64,000 bases of DNA from Flavobacterium fluviatile (GCF_010645065.1 NZ_JAADZW010000003.1:124001-188000), one strand, 5' to 3'. Positions 1 to 9,229 are shown, numbered from the stretch's first letter. Program-made: numbers and translations. Notes: a model not told the origin generated them from the sequence alone.

Positions 1-1063
1 TATTTCCGTAAGATCCAGGATTATATTTATAAGTATTGATTAAATAATTACTTAAAGTTTCTAATCCTGCAGCATTCGAATTTCCTGTGTAATTTGCAAT
101 ATCAAAAGGTTGTGGTGTTTCATTTTCTTGTTTCTCATAGTTAATGAAATAAAACAATTTATCTTTTACAATAGCTCCACCTGCCCTTACACCATAAGTT
201 TTTGCAGAGAAATCCGATAATCGGGTTCTTTCTATACCACTTCCCGAACGTGTAGGAGTTTTTCCTGCCAAAGATTGATCTCTGTACAAAAAGTAAGCAG
301 AACCATCAAAATTATTTGTTCCAGAACGGGTAATTGCACTAATCGCACCTCCGGCAAAACCTGATAATTTAACATCATAAGGCGAAACACTCACCTGAAA
401 CTGCTCAATTGCATCTAATGAAATTGGACTAACACCTGTTTGTCCTCCGTTAGTACCATTTGCAGCTAATCCAAAAACATCATTATTTACAGCACCATCA
501 ATATAAATAGCATTAAACCTGTTATTTTGACCACTAATTGAGATTTGATCATCTCCACGAAGCTGTGCTTGCGGAGTAAGCCTTGCAAAGTCAGCAATAT
601 TTCGTGATAAAGATGGTAATTCTTTTATTTTTTCATTATCAATAACTGTCTGTGCTCCCGTTTTTTTAGAATTAAACATTGGATCTTTTCTTCCAACTAC
701 TACAACTTCACTAAGTTCATTAGCTTCGTCTTTTAAATTGACTTTTAAAGCTTTTGAGTCTCCCAGCTGTAAATAAACCCCTGTTTCCGTATAGGTCTTA
801 AAGCCCATATAAGTAACTTCAATTTTATAAGGACCACCTACACGCATGTTTGAAATTCTAAAATGACCATCAAAATCGGTAGTCGTTGAATAACGGCTAC
901 CAGAAGCTTCGTGAACAGCAAGTATTGTTGCTCCTGGAAGTGATTTGTTTTGTGAATCATTTACAACTCCATTTATGGAAGAAGTAGTGTTACCTTGCGC
1001 ATAAATATCTCCTGCATAAATAAATGCTAAAAGCATTAAGAGAAACTTTGACAATTTTTTCAT
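1..1063 (-). CDS. TonB-dependent receptor, N-terminal part (runs off the window)
   Basis: This is an outer-membrane receptor for energised uptake across the outer membrane; only about the first 354 residues are present because the gene continues beyond base 1. The start codon at 1063 is followed by a signal peptide (MKKLSKFLLMLLAFIYAGD, cleavage near YAQ). Residues about 26-110 form a carboxypeptidase-regulatory-like beta-sandwich (NGVVNDSQNKSLPGAT, DFDGHFRI). A plug domain follows, with SEVVVVGR, LRGDDQISISGQNNRFN and an Ala/Gly-rich FAGGAISAITRSG stretch. The arrangement resembles Oar-like receptors of flavobacteria rather than SusC, because no SusD follows on the visible side. The substrate cannot be told. 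The 310 bp upstream hold only AT-rich sequence and the pgi terminator. Confidence 0.88.
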   Translation of the reverse strand, partial: MKKLSKFLLMLLAFIYAGDIYAQGNTTSSINGVVNDSQNKSLPGATILAVHEASGSRYSTTTDFDGHFRISNMRVGGPYKIEVTYMGFKTYTETGVYLQLGDSKALKVNLKDEANELSEVVVVGRKDPMFNSKKTGAQTVIDNEKIKELPSLSRNIADFARLTPQAQLRGDDQISISGQNNRFNAIYIDGAVNNDVFGLAANGTNGGQTGVSPISLDAIEQFQVSVSPYDVKLSGFAGGAISAITRSGTNNFDGSAYFLYRDQSLAGKTPTRSGSGIERTRLSDFSAKTYGVRAGGAIVKDKLFYFINYEKQENETPQPFDIANYTGNSNAAGLETLSNYLINTYKYNPGSYGN

Positions 1064-1318
1064 CTGTTGTTTGTTATTTGTTTTTGGCAAAATTATAACA
1101 AATTAATCAGATAATGTTATCGAAAAGTTAAGAAAAGCAAGTTTTACAAATCCTGTTAAGCATTAAAACAATTTTTTCTATAAATGATAAATAAAATTTA
1201 ATTATTTATTTTAATATTCATTTTTTTTATTAAAATCATAACAATATTTACTGTCTATCTTTACATCCTGGCAATAATGACATTTTTTTGTAAGAAATTT
1301 TAAAAAATTATAACAAAA

Positions 1319-1348
1319 AACGCCATAAACTTAAAAAATTATGGCGTT
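1319..1348 (-). terminator. Rho-independent terminator of pgi
   Basis: A 10-bp perfect stem (AACGCCATAA / TTATGGCGTT) with a 10-nt A-rich loop lies 26 bp past the pgi stop codon. On the minus strand it is followed directly by TTTTTTGTT, as expected for an intrinsic terminator. The rest of the gap 1064-1373 is AT-rich and holds no other recognisable feature. Confidence 0.8.
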
Positions 1349-1373
1349 TATATTTTCTAAAATGAAAGGTGAT

Positions 1374-3017
1374 TTATTTTTTGCTTAAGAAATAATTAAG
1401 TAAAAATAAAGTCGAGCTATCGTGAGGTTTTACTGATTTTGTATTTATTTCATCTAAAATGGAATTGGCCAATTGTTTCCCTAATTCTACTCCCCATTGG
1501 TCAAAACTAAATATGTTCCAAATTACTCCCTGAACAAAAATCTTATGTTCGTATAAAGCAATCAGGGAACCCAAACTTTTGGGCGTTAGTTTTTCAATTA
1601 GGATTGTATTGGTTGGTTTGTTGCCTGTAAAAACTTTAAAAGGCAATAAGTAAGCTGCTTTTTCTGCAGAAAGACCTTGTTTGTCAAATTCTGCCTGGAC
1701 TTGTGCAGCCGTTTTTCCATTTAATAAAGCTTCTGTCTGCGCAAAAAAGTTAGACATTAATTTATCGTGATGATCCTCATTTCCGTATAATGGTTTTATG
1801 AATCCGATAAAGTCTGTCGGAATCAATTTTGTTCCCTGATGAATTAATTGAAAAAATGCATGCTGCGAATTGGTTCCCGGCTCACCCCAGATAATGGTTC
1901 CGGTTTGATAGTTAACCGGTTTTCCGTCGCGGCCAACGCTTTTTCCGTTGCTTTCCATCGTTGCCTGCTGCAGGTAGGGTGCCAGTTTTTGTAAATACTG
2001 CGTATATGGAATCAAAGCTTCACTTTCGGCACCATAAAAATTATTGTACCAAACGCTCAATAAAGCCAAGATTACCGGAATGTTTTGATCAAATTCAGCC
2101 GACTTGAAATGTTCGTCCATTTCGTTGGCTCCTTTCAGTAAATCATTGTAATTATCAAAACCAATCGCTAAAGCAATGCTCAAACCAACAGCACTCCATA
2201 AAGAAAATCTTCCTCCAACCCAGTCCCACATCGGGAAAACGTTGTCAGGATTAATTCCGAATTGGGTTACTTTTTGAATGTTGGTTGAAACTGCCACAAA
2301 ATGTTTAGCGATATCTTCCTGAGAAGCTGATTTTAAAAACCAATCTTTTATCGTTTCTGAATTCGATAAGGTTTCCTGAGTCGTGAAAGTTTTAGAAACA
2401 ATTAAAAACAATGTGGTTTCAGGATTTAATTTTTTGATTACTTCATTTACATGATCGCCGTCAACATTCGAAACGAAATGCACATTTAAGTGATTTTTAT
2501 AAAATTGCAACGCTTCCACAGCCATTACAGGACCAAGATCAGAACCTCCAATACCGATATTGACAATATCAGTGAACGCTTTTCCTGTATATCCTTTTCT
2601 CTCTCCCGAAATTACTTCGTTTGTGAAATTTTTAATTTTGTCTTTGACTTCGTAAACTTCCGGAATTACATTTTCTCCGTCAACTTTTATAACTGCAGAT
2701 TCAGGAGCACGCAAAGCTGTATGCAAAACGGCTCTGTTTTCTGTCTGATTGATGATTTCTCCTCCGAAATATTGAGTAATCGCACTTTTTAATTCAATTG
2801 AATTTGCCAATTCAAGCAAAAGCGAAATAGTTTCTTCACTAATATTGTTTTTAGAATAATCGACTAGAAAGTCATTCCATTGCAAGCTGAATTTTTCTGC
2901 ACGTGCACTATCTTGTTGAAATAATTCCTGTATTGTAGTCTGCTGAATTGCGTTAAAGTGGTTTTGAAGATTTTTCCACGCATCAGTTCCTGTTGGATTT
3001 GTTGTATTTAAAGCCAT
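1374..3017 (-). CDS. pgi: Glucose-6-phosphate isomerase
   Basis: This enzyme interconverts glucose 6-phosphate and fructose 6-phosphate in cytoplasmic glycolysis and gluconeogenesis. The 547-residue length is normal for the bacterial/eukaryotic PGI family. Visible motifs are the sugar-phosphate-binding [11 protein letters not shown] (about residues 153-163), the family signature [14 protein letters not shown] (about 265-278), the ESNGKS segment and the C-terminal [13 protein letters not shown] signature. A TAnnTTTG box lies about 30 bp upstream and an intrinsic terminator follows, so it is probably transcribed alone. Confidence 0.97.
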   Translation of the reverse strand: MALNTTNPTGTDAWKNLQNHFNAIQQTTIQELFQQDSARAEKFSLQWNDFLVDYSKNNISEETISLLLELANSIELKSAITQYFGGEIINQTENRAVLHTALRAPESAVIKVDGENVIPEVYEVKDKIKNFTNEVISGERKGYTGKAFTDIVNIGIGGSDLGPVMAVEALQFYKNHLNVHFVSNVDGDHVNEVIKKLNPETTLFLIVSKTFTTQETLSNSETIKDWFLKSASQEDIAKHFVAVSTNIQKVTQFGINPDNVFPMWDWVGGRFSLWSAVGLSIALAIGFDNYNDLLKGANEMDEHFKSAEFDQNIPVILALLSVWYNNFYGAESEALIPYTQYLQKLAPYLQQATMESNGKSVGRDGKPVNYQTGTIIWGEPGTNSQHAFFQLIHQGTKLIPTDFIGFIKPLYGNEDHHDKLMSNFFAQTEALLNGKTAAQVQAEFDKQGLSAEKAAYLLPFKVFTGNKPTNTILIEKLTPKSLGSLIALYEHKIFVQGVIWNIFSFDQWGVELGKQLANSILDEINTKSVKPHDSSTLFLLNYFLSKK

Positions 3018-3047
3018 TTTAATAAGATTGTAGTTTTTTTAGAAACA

Positions 3048-3055
3048 CAAAAATA
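3048..3055 (-). promoter_or_regulatory. pgi: Bacteroidetes -7 promoter box of pgi
   Basis: On the minus strand the octamer is TATTTTTG, matching TAnnTTTG, about 30 bp before the pgi ATG. I saw no convincing TTG -33 element at normal spacing. Confidence 0.5.
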
Positions 3056-3133
3056 CTGAAATTAGCTTTTAATACTTCTTTGCGGGGCAATTAGTTACGA
3101 AAACGATTTATTTTCTAAATTCAACTTTGCATA

Positions 3134-3871
3134 CTAGCCAGCTACCATAAGCCTGATAAAATTCAATTTATTTTTAATGAACTTAAATTGCCAATTGTAA
3201 CTGAACTCGTTTTCAGAATAATAATCGGAATACTCATCAAAACCTTCAATAATCTCAGAATGGCTCATGTAATTATATGAAATGTCTATTCCGTCATTTT
3301 CGATATAAACCGTATAAACAATTTGTACAAATCCATTGTCATCTATAGTTTTGTAAATCCCTTTATCTTTGTAAAAATTAATATCATTAAGATTAATTTT
3401 GCTAAAAACTTCTTTTAAGAATTTTTTTTCTCCGCTATTATGGTTCTCTTCATAGTTGAAATTATATTTACTTTTTAGTTCACTAATGTTATCTTGATCA
3501 ATAAGAACTTTAAAGTTTTTAATTTCATCAATCATTTCATTTCTTTTGCTCTCTAAATTTTTGGTTATCTCTTTAAAAAAAGCAACATTTTTCTTTTCAG
3601 TATCGTTAAGTATAACTTTTTTATTATCTCTGATTGACTTATACCACGATTTGCTTTCAAAATATTGTTGAAATCTTGAGTTTTCAAATTCATAGCCATT
3701 TCTTGCAAATATTTCATTGGTTAAAAGTCTTATTTTATCAATATTTAAATCTTTAATTTGTTCATTTTTAATCAATTGATTTTTACATAAGGAACAATCT
3801 TTTAGAATTTGTCCAAATAAAGTTTGTAAGAAGAGCAGAGTGATTAAACTCAAAATTGTTTTTATTCTCAT
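3134..3871 (-). CDS. YARHG-domain secreted protein
   Basis: The protein is about 245 residues if translation starts at 3871, where MRIKTILSLITLLFLQTLFGQ gives a clean signal peptide. The reading frame stays open further upstream to 4051, but that extension runs into the neighbouring gene and has no signal peptide, so I prefer the internal start. Residues about 35-95 (LLTNEIFARNGYEF, YFESKSWYKS, LNDTEKKNVAFFKE) match the YARHG domain, an extracellular domain of unknown function found in many Bacteroidetes. The C-terminal half is charged and unassigned. The product is probably periplasmic or surface-located. Confidence 0.75.
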   Translation of the reverse strand: MRIKTILSLITLLFLQTLFGQILKDCSLCKNQLIKNEQIKDLNIDKIRLLTNEIFARNGYEFENSRFQQYFESKSWYKSIRDNKKVILNDTEKKNVAFFKEITKNLESKRNEMIDEIKNFKVLIDQDNISELKSKYNFNYEENHNSGEKKFLKEVFSKINLNDINFYKDKGIYKTIDDNGFVQIVYTVYIENDGIDISYNYMSHSEIIEGFDEYSDYYSENEFSYNWQFKFIKNKLNFIRLMVAG

Positions 3872-3986
3872 TTGTTTGTATTGTAATGAATATTTAAAAT
3901 AAATCAAAAGTTTTTCAGTTGATTTTATCTGTTTATTGAATTTAGCAAATTTGAGATTGTTTTCTATAGAAAAATAACGCAATGAA

Positions 3987-4607
3987 TCACCAAATCTTCC
4001 ACCACGGCTTTTTATTGATTTCGATTGTTTTTTTCTCGGCATTAATTTCAATTCTTTTTGGTTTTTCAGTTTTTATAGTTGAATCATCAAAAAATAGTTC
4101 ACCATTTTCACTCATCCCAATTGGTGATTTTGTTCTTTCTTTCCAGTCTCCGGTTTGCAATTCCGGGATTAAAGGAGAATTGATTTTGGAACTGAATTTT
4201 TGTCTGGCTTTTTCTGTTATCTCTTCTTCAATATTAGAAGTTGAGTTTTTAAAAAGTGAAAGTGAATTATCCGGAATATGAAGCAGAAAAACCTGAGTTT
4301 TATTCCCGATTTTCTGAATATCCAATACCTTAAAAAATGAAATTTCATCCAAAAGAAAATGTCCGATTTTAGCAGAATCAGGATTAAATTTCGACAAATC
4401 TTTTGCATTCGCACTTGCAATTAAATATCTGAAATTCCCTGAAAGTCCTCCACCCATAGAAGTCATATCGGTAAAGCCTTTTTCTTTTATTATTTGACCA
4501 GCTTTGTACTTTTCAATTAAGCTGTCAGTCAAATCAGTATCCCTGTAAAATAGTTTTAAATCTGAAAAAGTCTCATCAAGAGTTTCTTTAATGCGTTTGT
4601 TTTTCAT
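3987..4607 (-). CDS. Hypothetical protein, 206 residues
   Basis: I do not recognise this protein. It has no signal peptide or membrane segment. The N-terminal half contains a Gly-rich stretch (MTSMGGGLSGNFRYLIASANA); the middle is a predicted beta-rich region (HFLLDEISFFKVLDIQ, TQVFLLHIPD); the tail is charged and ends in KKPWWKIW. It lies 15 bp downstream of the M23 peptidase stop-distal boundary on the same strand and is followed by the YARHG gene, so the three may share a transcript. It is probably cytoplasmic. Confidence 0.65.
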   Translation of the reverse strand: MKNKRIKETLDETFSDLKLFYRDTDLTDSLIEKYKAGQIIKEKGFTDMTSMGGGLSGNFRYLIASANAKDLSKFNPDSAKIGHFLLDEISFFKVLDIQKIGNKTQVFLLHIPDNSLSLFKNSTSNIEEEITEKARQKFSSKINSPLIPELQTGDWKERTKSPIGMSENGELFFDDSTIKTEKPKRIEINAEKKTIEINKKPWWKIW

Positions 4608-4622
4608 GTTTTCTAAAAAGTA

Positions 4623-5843
4623 CTACAGATTACCGATACTATCCAGCTCTCTCTTTAAAGGTTCCATTTGTTTTAAGAAACGGGTTTTATCATTTCCGGT
4701 TAAAGATTCTCCGGTTGGCAAATTAAGTCTGAGTGCATCTACCTGAACGCCGTTTTTCCAGAAACGATAGCAAACATGAGGACCTGAAGCTAATCCTGTA
4801 CTTCCGACAAGCCCAATAGTCTGCCCCTGCGTAACACGCTGCCCACGACGGACCAGAATTTTAGACATGTGCAAATATTGTGTAGAATATGTTTTATTGT
4901 GTTTGACTTTAACGAAATTTCCGTTTCCGGCTGTGTAACCTGTTTGTTCTACAACCCCTGAGGCTGTTGTAGAAATCGGAGTTCCTCTTGGAGCTGCATA
5001 ATCAGTTCCTTTATGGGCTTTCCATCGGTGTTGGACAGGATGAAACCTTCTCATTGTAAATCTGGAAGTGATACGGCTGAATTTAATTGGTGTTTTTAAG
5101 AAGAAATTCTTAAGTGTCTTGCCTTCATCATCATAATATTCAATCTTTCCGGAAAGAGAATCTTTTTCAAATGGAAAAGCATAAATAATTTTTCCTTTAT
5201 ATTCAAAAAAGGCTGCCTGTAAATCTTCTACTCCGTCGTAGGTTTTACCATTGATGAAACGTTCAGTAAAAATTAAGCCGTAGCGATCTCCTTTTTTAAG
5301 TTTAAAGAAATCTATAGACCATGAAAAAACCTTGGTTATACGGCTGGCAAGTGCAGCTTCGACACTATTATTCCCTAAAGTTTCAGACAAAGAGCTTTTT
5401 AAAACCCCGCCAATTATTTTACGTTTAAACGTAACCGGCTTTACTTTTTTATAAGCAGTTGCCACACTGTCCCTTAAATCTACAACATAATATGTAAGTG
5501 CATCTGGCTGATAAATAAAAACCTGCAGTTTATTGGTTTTATTTTTTGACCGAAGAATGGTATAAGGTTTATTGTAGCGAATAGTCCTTACATTAAAAGA
5601 ATCTTTTACCTGTTCAACAATAGTATAAACCTTTTTTTCGCCAATATTCTGGCCTTGAATTATAGATCCGAAAGAATCTCCCTTTTTTACAGTATCGTGA
5701 ACAACATTAAAATCATTGTAATTAAATCCAAATTCTACTTTTTTAGTTTTTGGCTTACTAATTTTAGCTTCAACTTTTTCTTCTGTTTTATTACATGAAA
5801 TTATTGAAAGTAAGAGTGTTATAATTACGAATGCTTTTTTCAA
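4623..5843 (-). CDS. M23 (LytM-type) metallopeptidase lipoprotein
   Basis: This is a probable peptidoglycan endopeptidase or LytM-domain regulator anchored in the envelope. The N-terminus is a lipoprotein signal (MKKAFVIITLLLSIISC, lipobox Cys at about 17). Residues about 45-240 form a linker/OapA-like region, and residues about 255-380 carry the M23 domain: HKGTDYAAPRGTPI supplies the HxxxD zinc motif, followed by YLHMSK and GLASGPHVCYRFWKNG. The usual HxH motif reads HVC here, so a Cys stands where a zinc-binding His is expected. Length (406) fits Bacteroidetes M23 lipoproteins. It is 23 bp downstream of the tryptophan dioxygenase gene on the same strand. Confidence 0.88.
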   Translation of the reverse strand: MKKAFVIITLLLSIISCNKTEEKVEAKISKPKTKKVEFGFNYNDFNVVHDTVKKGDSFGSIIQGQNIGEKKVYTIVEQVKDSFNVRTIRYNKPYTILRSKNKTNKLQVFIYQPDALTYYVVDLRDSVATAYKKVKPVTFKRKIIGGVLKSSLSETLGNNSVEAALASRITKVFSWSIDFFKLKKGDRYGLIFTERFINGKTYDGVEDLQAAFFEYKGKIIYAFPFEKDSLSGKIEYYDDEGKTLKNFFLKTPIKFSRITSRFTMRRFHPVQHRWKAHKGTDYAAPRGTPISTTASGVVEQTGYTAGNGNFVKVKHNKTYSTQYLHMSKILVRRGQRVTQGQTIGLVGSTGLASGPHVCYRFWKNGVQVDALRLNLPTGESLTGNDKTRFLKQMEPLKRELDSIGNL

Positions 5844-5866
5844 CCTTTTATTTTTTTTCCGGAAAA

Positions 5867-6808
5867 CTAAGCAGTTGGCTCATTTCCCCAATTAGACAAT
5901 TCTTCTTCGCTCCACAATTTAGGAAAAAAGATGCGTCTTTGGTATTTTGGATGCATATATTTTTGCCAGTCGCTTCCTCCGGTTGCTTCACCATTACCCT
6001 TTCCGCTTTCTAAAATATATTTTATAGCTGTATTTAAATGCTGCATTACCCAGGTAATATTAACTGTATAATCGTAATGACGCATAGCCATAATTAATTC
6101 CGGATTTTGCTGGTCTTCAACTGGTAACTGCGTAAATTTTTTCCAGATATTTTTAGTTTTAAAATCTGACATCTGACGCAAAAACTGTCCTTTATATTTC
6201 TTTTCGAATTCCTGAAGCAAGTATGATTTCTCGCCTGTGTGATAATCTTTCCCTGCAGCCTGCCAGTACAAATGCTCAAAAGAAGTTTCTACATCAGTGT
6301 TTTGATCAAAATTAGCCTTATATCTACGATCCGTCAGATTAATGACATCTGTGGAACCAAATTCGATCATTCTGTATTGTGCACTCTGAAAACCACTCGC
6401 GGGAGTCAGGGTATTCCTGAATTTCATGTATTGATCAACCTCCATTCCGTTTTCCATAATACTGAATGAATTGGTCAGCATATCAAAATAGCGGGTAATC
6501 CTGGAAAGTCTTTCGCTAAAAAAATCAACCTGAATATTTTCAGTATCTGCAATCTGGTCAATTTCCCACAGCACCATTTTAAAAATCAACTCGTTGACCT
6601 GATGGTACATTATAAAAACCATTTCATCCGGAAGCGTAGTACGCTGTATTTGAAGGTTCAAAAGCGCATCAGTCTGAATATAATCCCAATAGGTAATTGG
6701 TTTTGACCAAAGCAACCCTTCAAGCTGAACATCCGTTCTTTGATTTATGGCTTTAAATTTAAGATCAATTTCTTTCAGGATTGATTCAGAATTATCTGTG
6801 GTATTCAT
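5867..6808 (-). CDS. kynA: Tryptophan 2,3-dioxygenase family protein
   Basis: This heme enzyme opens the indole ring of L-tryptophan to N-formylkynurenine, the first step of the kynurenine route. Family motifs are visible: RNTLTPASGFQSAQYRMIE (active-site helix), an all-helical body with MYHQVNELIFKMVLWEID, and the C-terminal ATGGSDWQKYM...RRIFFPKLW segment. The 313-residue length is typical of the bacterial enzyme. Its ATG overlaps the stop of the upstream DUF3108 gene by one base (TAATG), so the two are translationally coupled. No other kynurenine-pathway gene is in the window; two tyrosine-catabolism genes lie just upstream. Confidence 0.9.
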   Translation of the reverse strand: MNTTDNSESILKEIDLKFKAINQRTDVQLEGLLWSKPITYWDYIQTDALLNLQIQRTTLPDEMVFIMYHQVNELIFKMVLWEIDQIADTENIQVDFFSERLSRITRYFDMLTNSFSIMENGMEVDQYMKFRNTLTPASGFQSAQYRMIEFGSTDVINLTDRRYKANFDQNTDVETSFEHLYWQAAGKDYHTGEKSYLLQEFEKKYKGQFLRQMSDFKTKNIWKKFTQLPVEDQQNPELIMAMRHYDYTVNITWVMQHLNTAIKYILESGKGNGEATGGSDWQKYMHPKYQRRIFFPKLWSEEELSNWGNEPTA

Positions 6809-7578
6809 TATTTTTTTACTTTAAATGGATATTTTAATCCTTTGTATTGGTCAAGATCGGCCTTAAGTGATCCGACCGCCAAATCGGCTTTTATTCTTAC
6901 CGGAACTTTATTATTGTCGTCTGTTATCCAAAGCGTTACACTTTCTTTTTCCTTAAAAACACGCCCTGTTTGCACCAGTGGCTTAAAAACCATCGTTGAA
7001 ACGGTGCCAAATTTAGTTGTAATATCCTGACGACCTATATATTTTAACTTAAATTTTGTGATCTCCTCATCAAAAAACATATCAATTGTAATGGATTCGC
7101 CCGATTTTAATTTGTCGATATTTGGATGATTACGCAAATAATAAAAAGCAGAAATAATGTCCTGAGCCTTATCTGTAACAAGAATGGTTTTTTCGGTTTT
7201 ACGCTTATAATCTTTCACTAAAACACGATTTTGCGACTGCATAAAAAACCCTTCCTGATTTTTAGTATAACCTCCTTCGTTTATTTTTCGGATATATCGG
7301 TAAGGATCACCGTTTTCTTTGTCGAAATAACTTTCGTATAAATCTTCAACTTTAAAGAAAAATTTAGACATACCGGTTGTATAACCTTTACCTATGGCGT
7401 GAAAGACTTTTTTATTATTTACAGTAGCCTCCTTAACCTCAAGAGTGGCATAACCTGCATTTACAATTCCGTAATGAATTCTGAATCTGAAATATTCCCC
7501 CACATCAAAAGCATCTTCTTTGTAGGTATCAAAACTTAGTGTACTGAGAAGTAATATATATAAAGTTAGTTTTTTCAT
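6808..7578 (-). CDS. DUF3108 secreted protein
   Basis: This 256-residue protein starts with a signal peptide (MKKLTLYILLLSTLSFDTY). It belongs by pattern to DUF3108, a beta-rich envelope family: FDVGEYFRFRIHYGIVNAGYATLEV at the start and repeated beta-strand pairs such as FFKVEDLYESYFDKENGDPYRYIRKI. The family is thought to fold like LolA/LolB lipoprotein carriers, but the function is not established. It is the first gene of a unit with kynA (1-bp overlap) and has a well-formed promoter upstream. Confidence 0.8.
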   Translation of the reverse strand: MKKLTLYILLLSTLSFDTYKEDAFDVGEYFRFRIHYGIVNAGYATLEVKEATVNNKKVFHAIGKGYTTGMSKFFFKVEDLYESYFDKENGDPYRYIRKINEGGYTKNQEGFFMQSQNRVLVKDYKRKTEKTILVTDKAQDIISAFYYLRNHPNIDKLKSGESITIDMFFDEEITKFKLKYIGRQDITTKFGTVSTMVFKPLVQTGRVFKEKESVTLWITDDNNKVPVRIKADLAVGSLKADLDQYKGLKYPFKVKK

Positions 7579-7624
7579 AATAAGACATTTACTGTTTATT
7601 CATGGATAAACGCAAATTTTATTC

Positions 7625-7655
7625 CAAATATACCAAAACAAAAAAACTCAGTCAA
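7625..7655 (-). promoter_or_regulatory. Promoter of the DUF3108-kynA unit
   Basis: On the minus strand a TATATTTG box (7625-7632) matches TAnnTTTG and is preceded, 20 nt away, by TTG (7653-7655). Both elements and the spacing fit the flavobacterial housekeeping promoter. The ATG of the DUF3108 gene is 47 bp downstream. Confidence 0.6.
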
Positions 7656-7672
7656 CGAATGACTGAGTTTTT
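7642..7672 (-). terminator. Intrinsic terminator between hppD and the DUF3108 gene
   Basis: A 13-bp perfect stem (AAAAACTCAGTCA / TGACTGAGTTTTT) has a 5-nt loop and is followed on the minus strand by more T residues. It can end the hppD transcript and also a short transcript that starts near 7755. Confidence 0.75.
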
Positions 7673-7755
7673 ATTGCTATTAACTAACCAAAAAACTATA
7701 AATTATGAAAATTTATATCAATTCCGGAAGGAAACCACCCCTTCCTGATTTGCGA
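7642..7755 (-). ncRNA. Candidate small RNA, about 115 nt
   Basis: On the minus strand a perfect -7 box (TATCTTTG, 7759-7766) is followed by about 115 nt of sequence that ends exactly at the strong terminator 7642-7672. No minus-strand reading frame fills this stretch. The 5' part can form a hairpin (GGAAGG / CCTTCC, around 7724-7743). A TTG lies 25 nt upstream of the -7 box, slightly long for the -33 element. Alternatively, the plus strand has a 20-codon reading frame (7705-7767). I found no known RNA family that fits. Confidence 0.4.
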
Positions 7756-7875
7756 GTGCAAAGATAGATACAAAGTTTAAATAATAAACAGCAAATAGCG
7801 AGTTTAACAAAACATTTGCATTAAAATCATCAATTTATAGGGGATTTTTTTACATTATGTAAAAAAAACTTAATT

Positions 7876-9036
7876 TTACAAAGTTCCCCTTAACTCCTGT
7901 TCTCTTTCAATAGATTCAAAAAGAGCTTTAAAGTTTCCTGCACCAAAGCCTTTCGCTCCCATTCTTTGTATAATTTCAAAGAAAAGCGTAGGTCTGTCCT
8001 GAACCGGCTTGGTAAATATCTGCAATAAGTACCCGTCTTCATCAGCATCGACCATGATGGCTAATTTTTCAATTTCGTTTAAATCTTCTTTCATCATATC
8101 CATATGAACGCCTAATCTTTCAGGAATTGCTTCATAATACGTATGAGGCGGTTTGGATAAAAATTCTACTCCTCTCGATTTTAATTCAGAAACCGTTTTG
8201 ATGATGTCATCTGTTGCAATAGCAATATGCTGAATTCCTGGTCCGCCATAAAAATCCAAATATTCTTCAATTTGTGATTTTTTCTTTCCTTCTGCCGGTT
8301 CGTTGATTGGAAATTTGATTCTTCCGTTTCCATTTGACATTACTTTACTCATCAGAGCCGAATATTCTGTATTGATCTGCTTGTCATCAAAAGACAGGAA
8401 ATTTACAAACCCCATAACGTCTTCGTAAAATTTTACCCAGGTATTCATTTCATTCCAGCCTACATTTCCAACCATGTGATCAATATACTTTAATCCCGTT
8501 GGTTCCGGATTGTAATCTGATTTCCATTCTTTATAACCTGGCAGGAAAACGCCATTGTAATTTTTTCTTTCTACAAAAATGTGAACCGTTTCTCCGTACG
8601 TATAAATTCCGGAACGAACTACCTGACCAAATTCATCTTCCTCAACAGTTGGTTCCATAAAAGAACGTGCACCACGTTTCATGGTTTCTTCATAAGATTT
8701 CGTAGCATCTTCAACCCAAAGCGCTGCTACTTTTACTCCGTCACCATGCTTTTTCAAATGTTCGTTGATGGGAGAGTCTGCTGTTAAAGGCGTGGTCAGA
8801 ACAATTCTGATTTTGTCCTGCTTCAAAACATAAGATGCTCTGTCTTTTACTCCGGTTTCTAATCCTGCATACGCCAATGACTGATAACCAAATGCTGTTT
8901 TATAATAATGTGCGGATTGTTTGGCGTTTCCAACGTAGAATTCTACATAATCTGTTCCTAATAACGGAAGGAAATCCTGTGCTCCTTCGAATATTTTCTC
9001 TAATCCGTATTCTACTGATTTTACTTGTTTACTCAT
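7876..9036 (-). CDS. hppD: 4-hydroxyphenylpyruvate dioxygenase
   Basis: This non-heme iron enzyme converts 4-hydroxyphenylpyruvate to homogentisate in tyrosine degradation. It has two vicinal-oxygen-chelate halves: residues about 15-155 (DYVEFYVGNAKQSAHYY) and about 180-370 (YIDHMVGNV, GIQHIAIATDD, FFEIIQRMG). The iron ligands are expected at the His of YIDHMVGN, the His of GIQHIAI and the Glu of FFEIIQR; the C-terminal helix KGFGAGNFKALFESIE is also typical. The 386-residue length is normal. Homogentisate dioxygenase lies immediately upstream on the same strand, supplying the next step. Confidence 0.96.
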   Translation of the reverse strand: MSKQVKSVEYGLEKIFEGAQDFLPLLGTDYVEFYVGNAKQSAHYYKTAFGYQSLAYAGLETGVKDRASYVLKQDKIRIVLTTPLTADSPINEHLKKHGDGVKVAALWVEDATKSYEETMKRGARSFMEPTVEEDEFGQVVRSGIYTYGETVHIFVERKNYNGVFLPGYKEWKSDYNPEPTGLKYIDHMVGNVGWNEMNTWVKFYEDVMGFVNFLSFDDKQINTEYSALMSKVMSNGNGRIKFPINEPAEGKKKSQIEEYLDFYGGPGIQHIAIATDDIIKTVSELKSRGVEFLSKPPHTYYEAIPERLGVHMDMMKEDLNEIEKLAIMVDADEDGYLLQIFTKPVQDRPTLFFEIIQRMGAKGFGAGNFKALFESIEREQELRGTL

Positions 9037-9106
9037 TTTGTTTATTTATTTAATCGGTGGATCGCTTATTTGATGAACCGAAAATGTTGTTTTAGATGTT
9101 TGATTT

Positions 9107-9190
9107 TAGCCCTGATAGGAGTGGAAATCCTTTTGTTTTTTTGTTTAAAAAATAAAAGATTGCAACGGATAGCAGGAATAGCTCCTTAAA
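9107..9190. repeat. Structured intergenic repeat between hmgA and hppD
   Basis: The plus strand reads TAGCCCTGATAGGAGTGG, then an A/T-rich inverted repeat (ATCCTTTTG ... AAAAGAT), then CAACGGATAGCAGGAATAGC. The ends can pair (AGC...CTG with CAG...GCT), so the whole unit folds as one long hairpin. I recall near-identical sequences scattered through Flavobacterium genomes; that is from memory, not a search. Confidence 0.5.
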
Positions 9191-9229
9191 ATTATGCTGT
9201 AGATAAGATTGCTTCGTTCCTCGCAATGA

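Noticed and set aside
3872..4051. Longer N-terminus for the YARHG protein
   Set aside because: The extension overlaps the neighbouring gene and would bury the signal peptide that begins at 3871.
7705..7767. Plus-strand 20-codon frame (MKIYINSGRKPPLPDLRVQR)
   Set aside because: It is too short to support without conservation data, and a promoter plus terminator on the minus strand explains the stretch at least as well.
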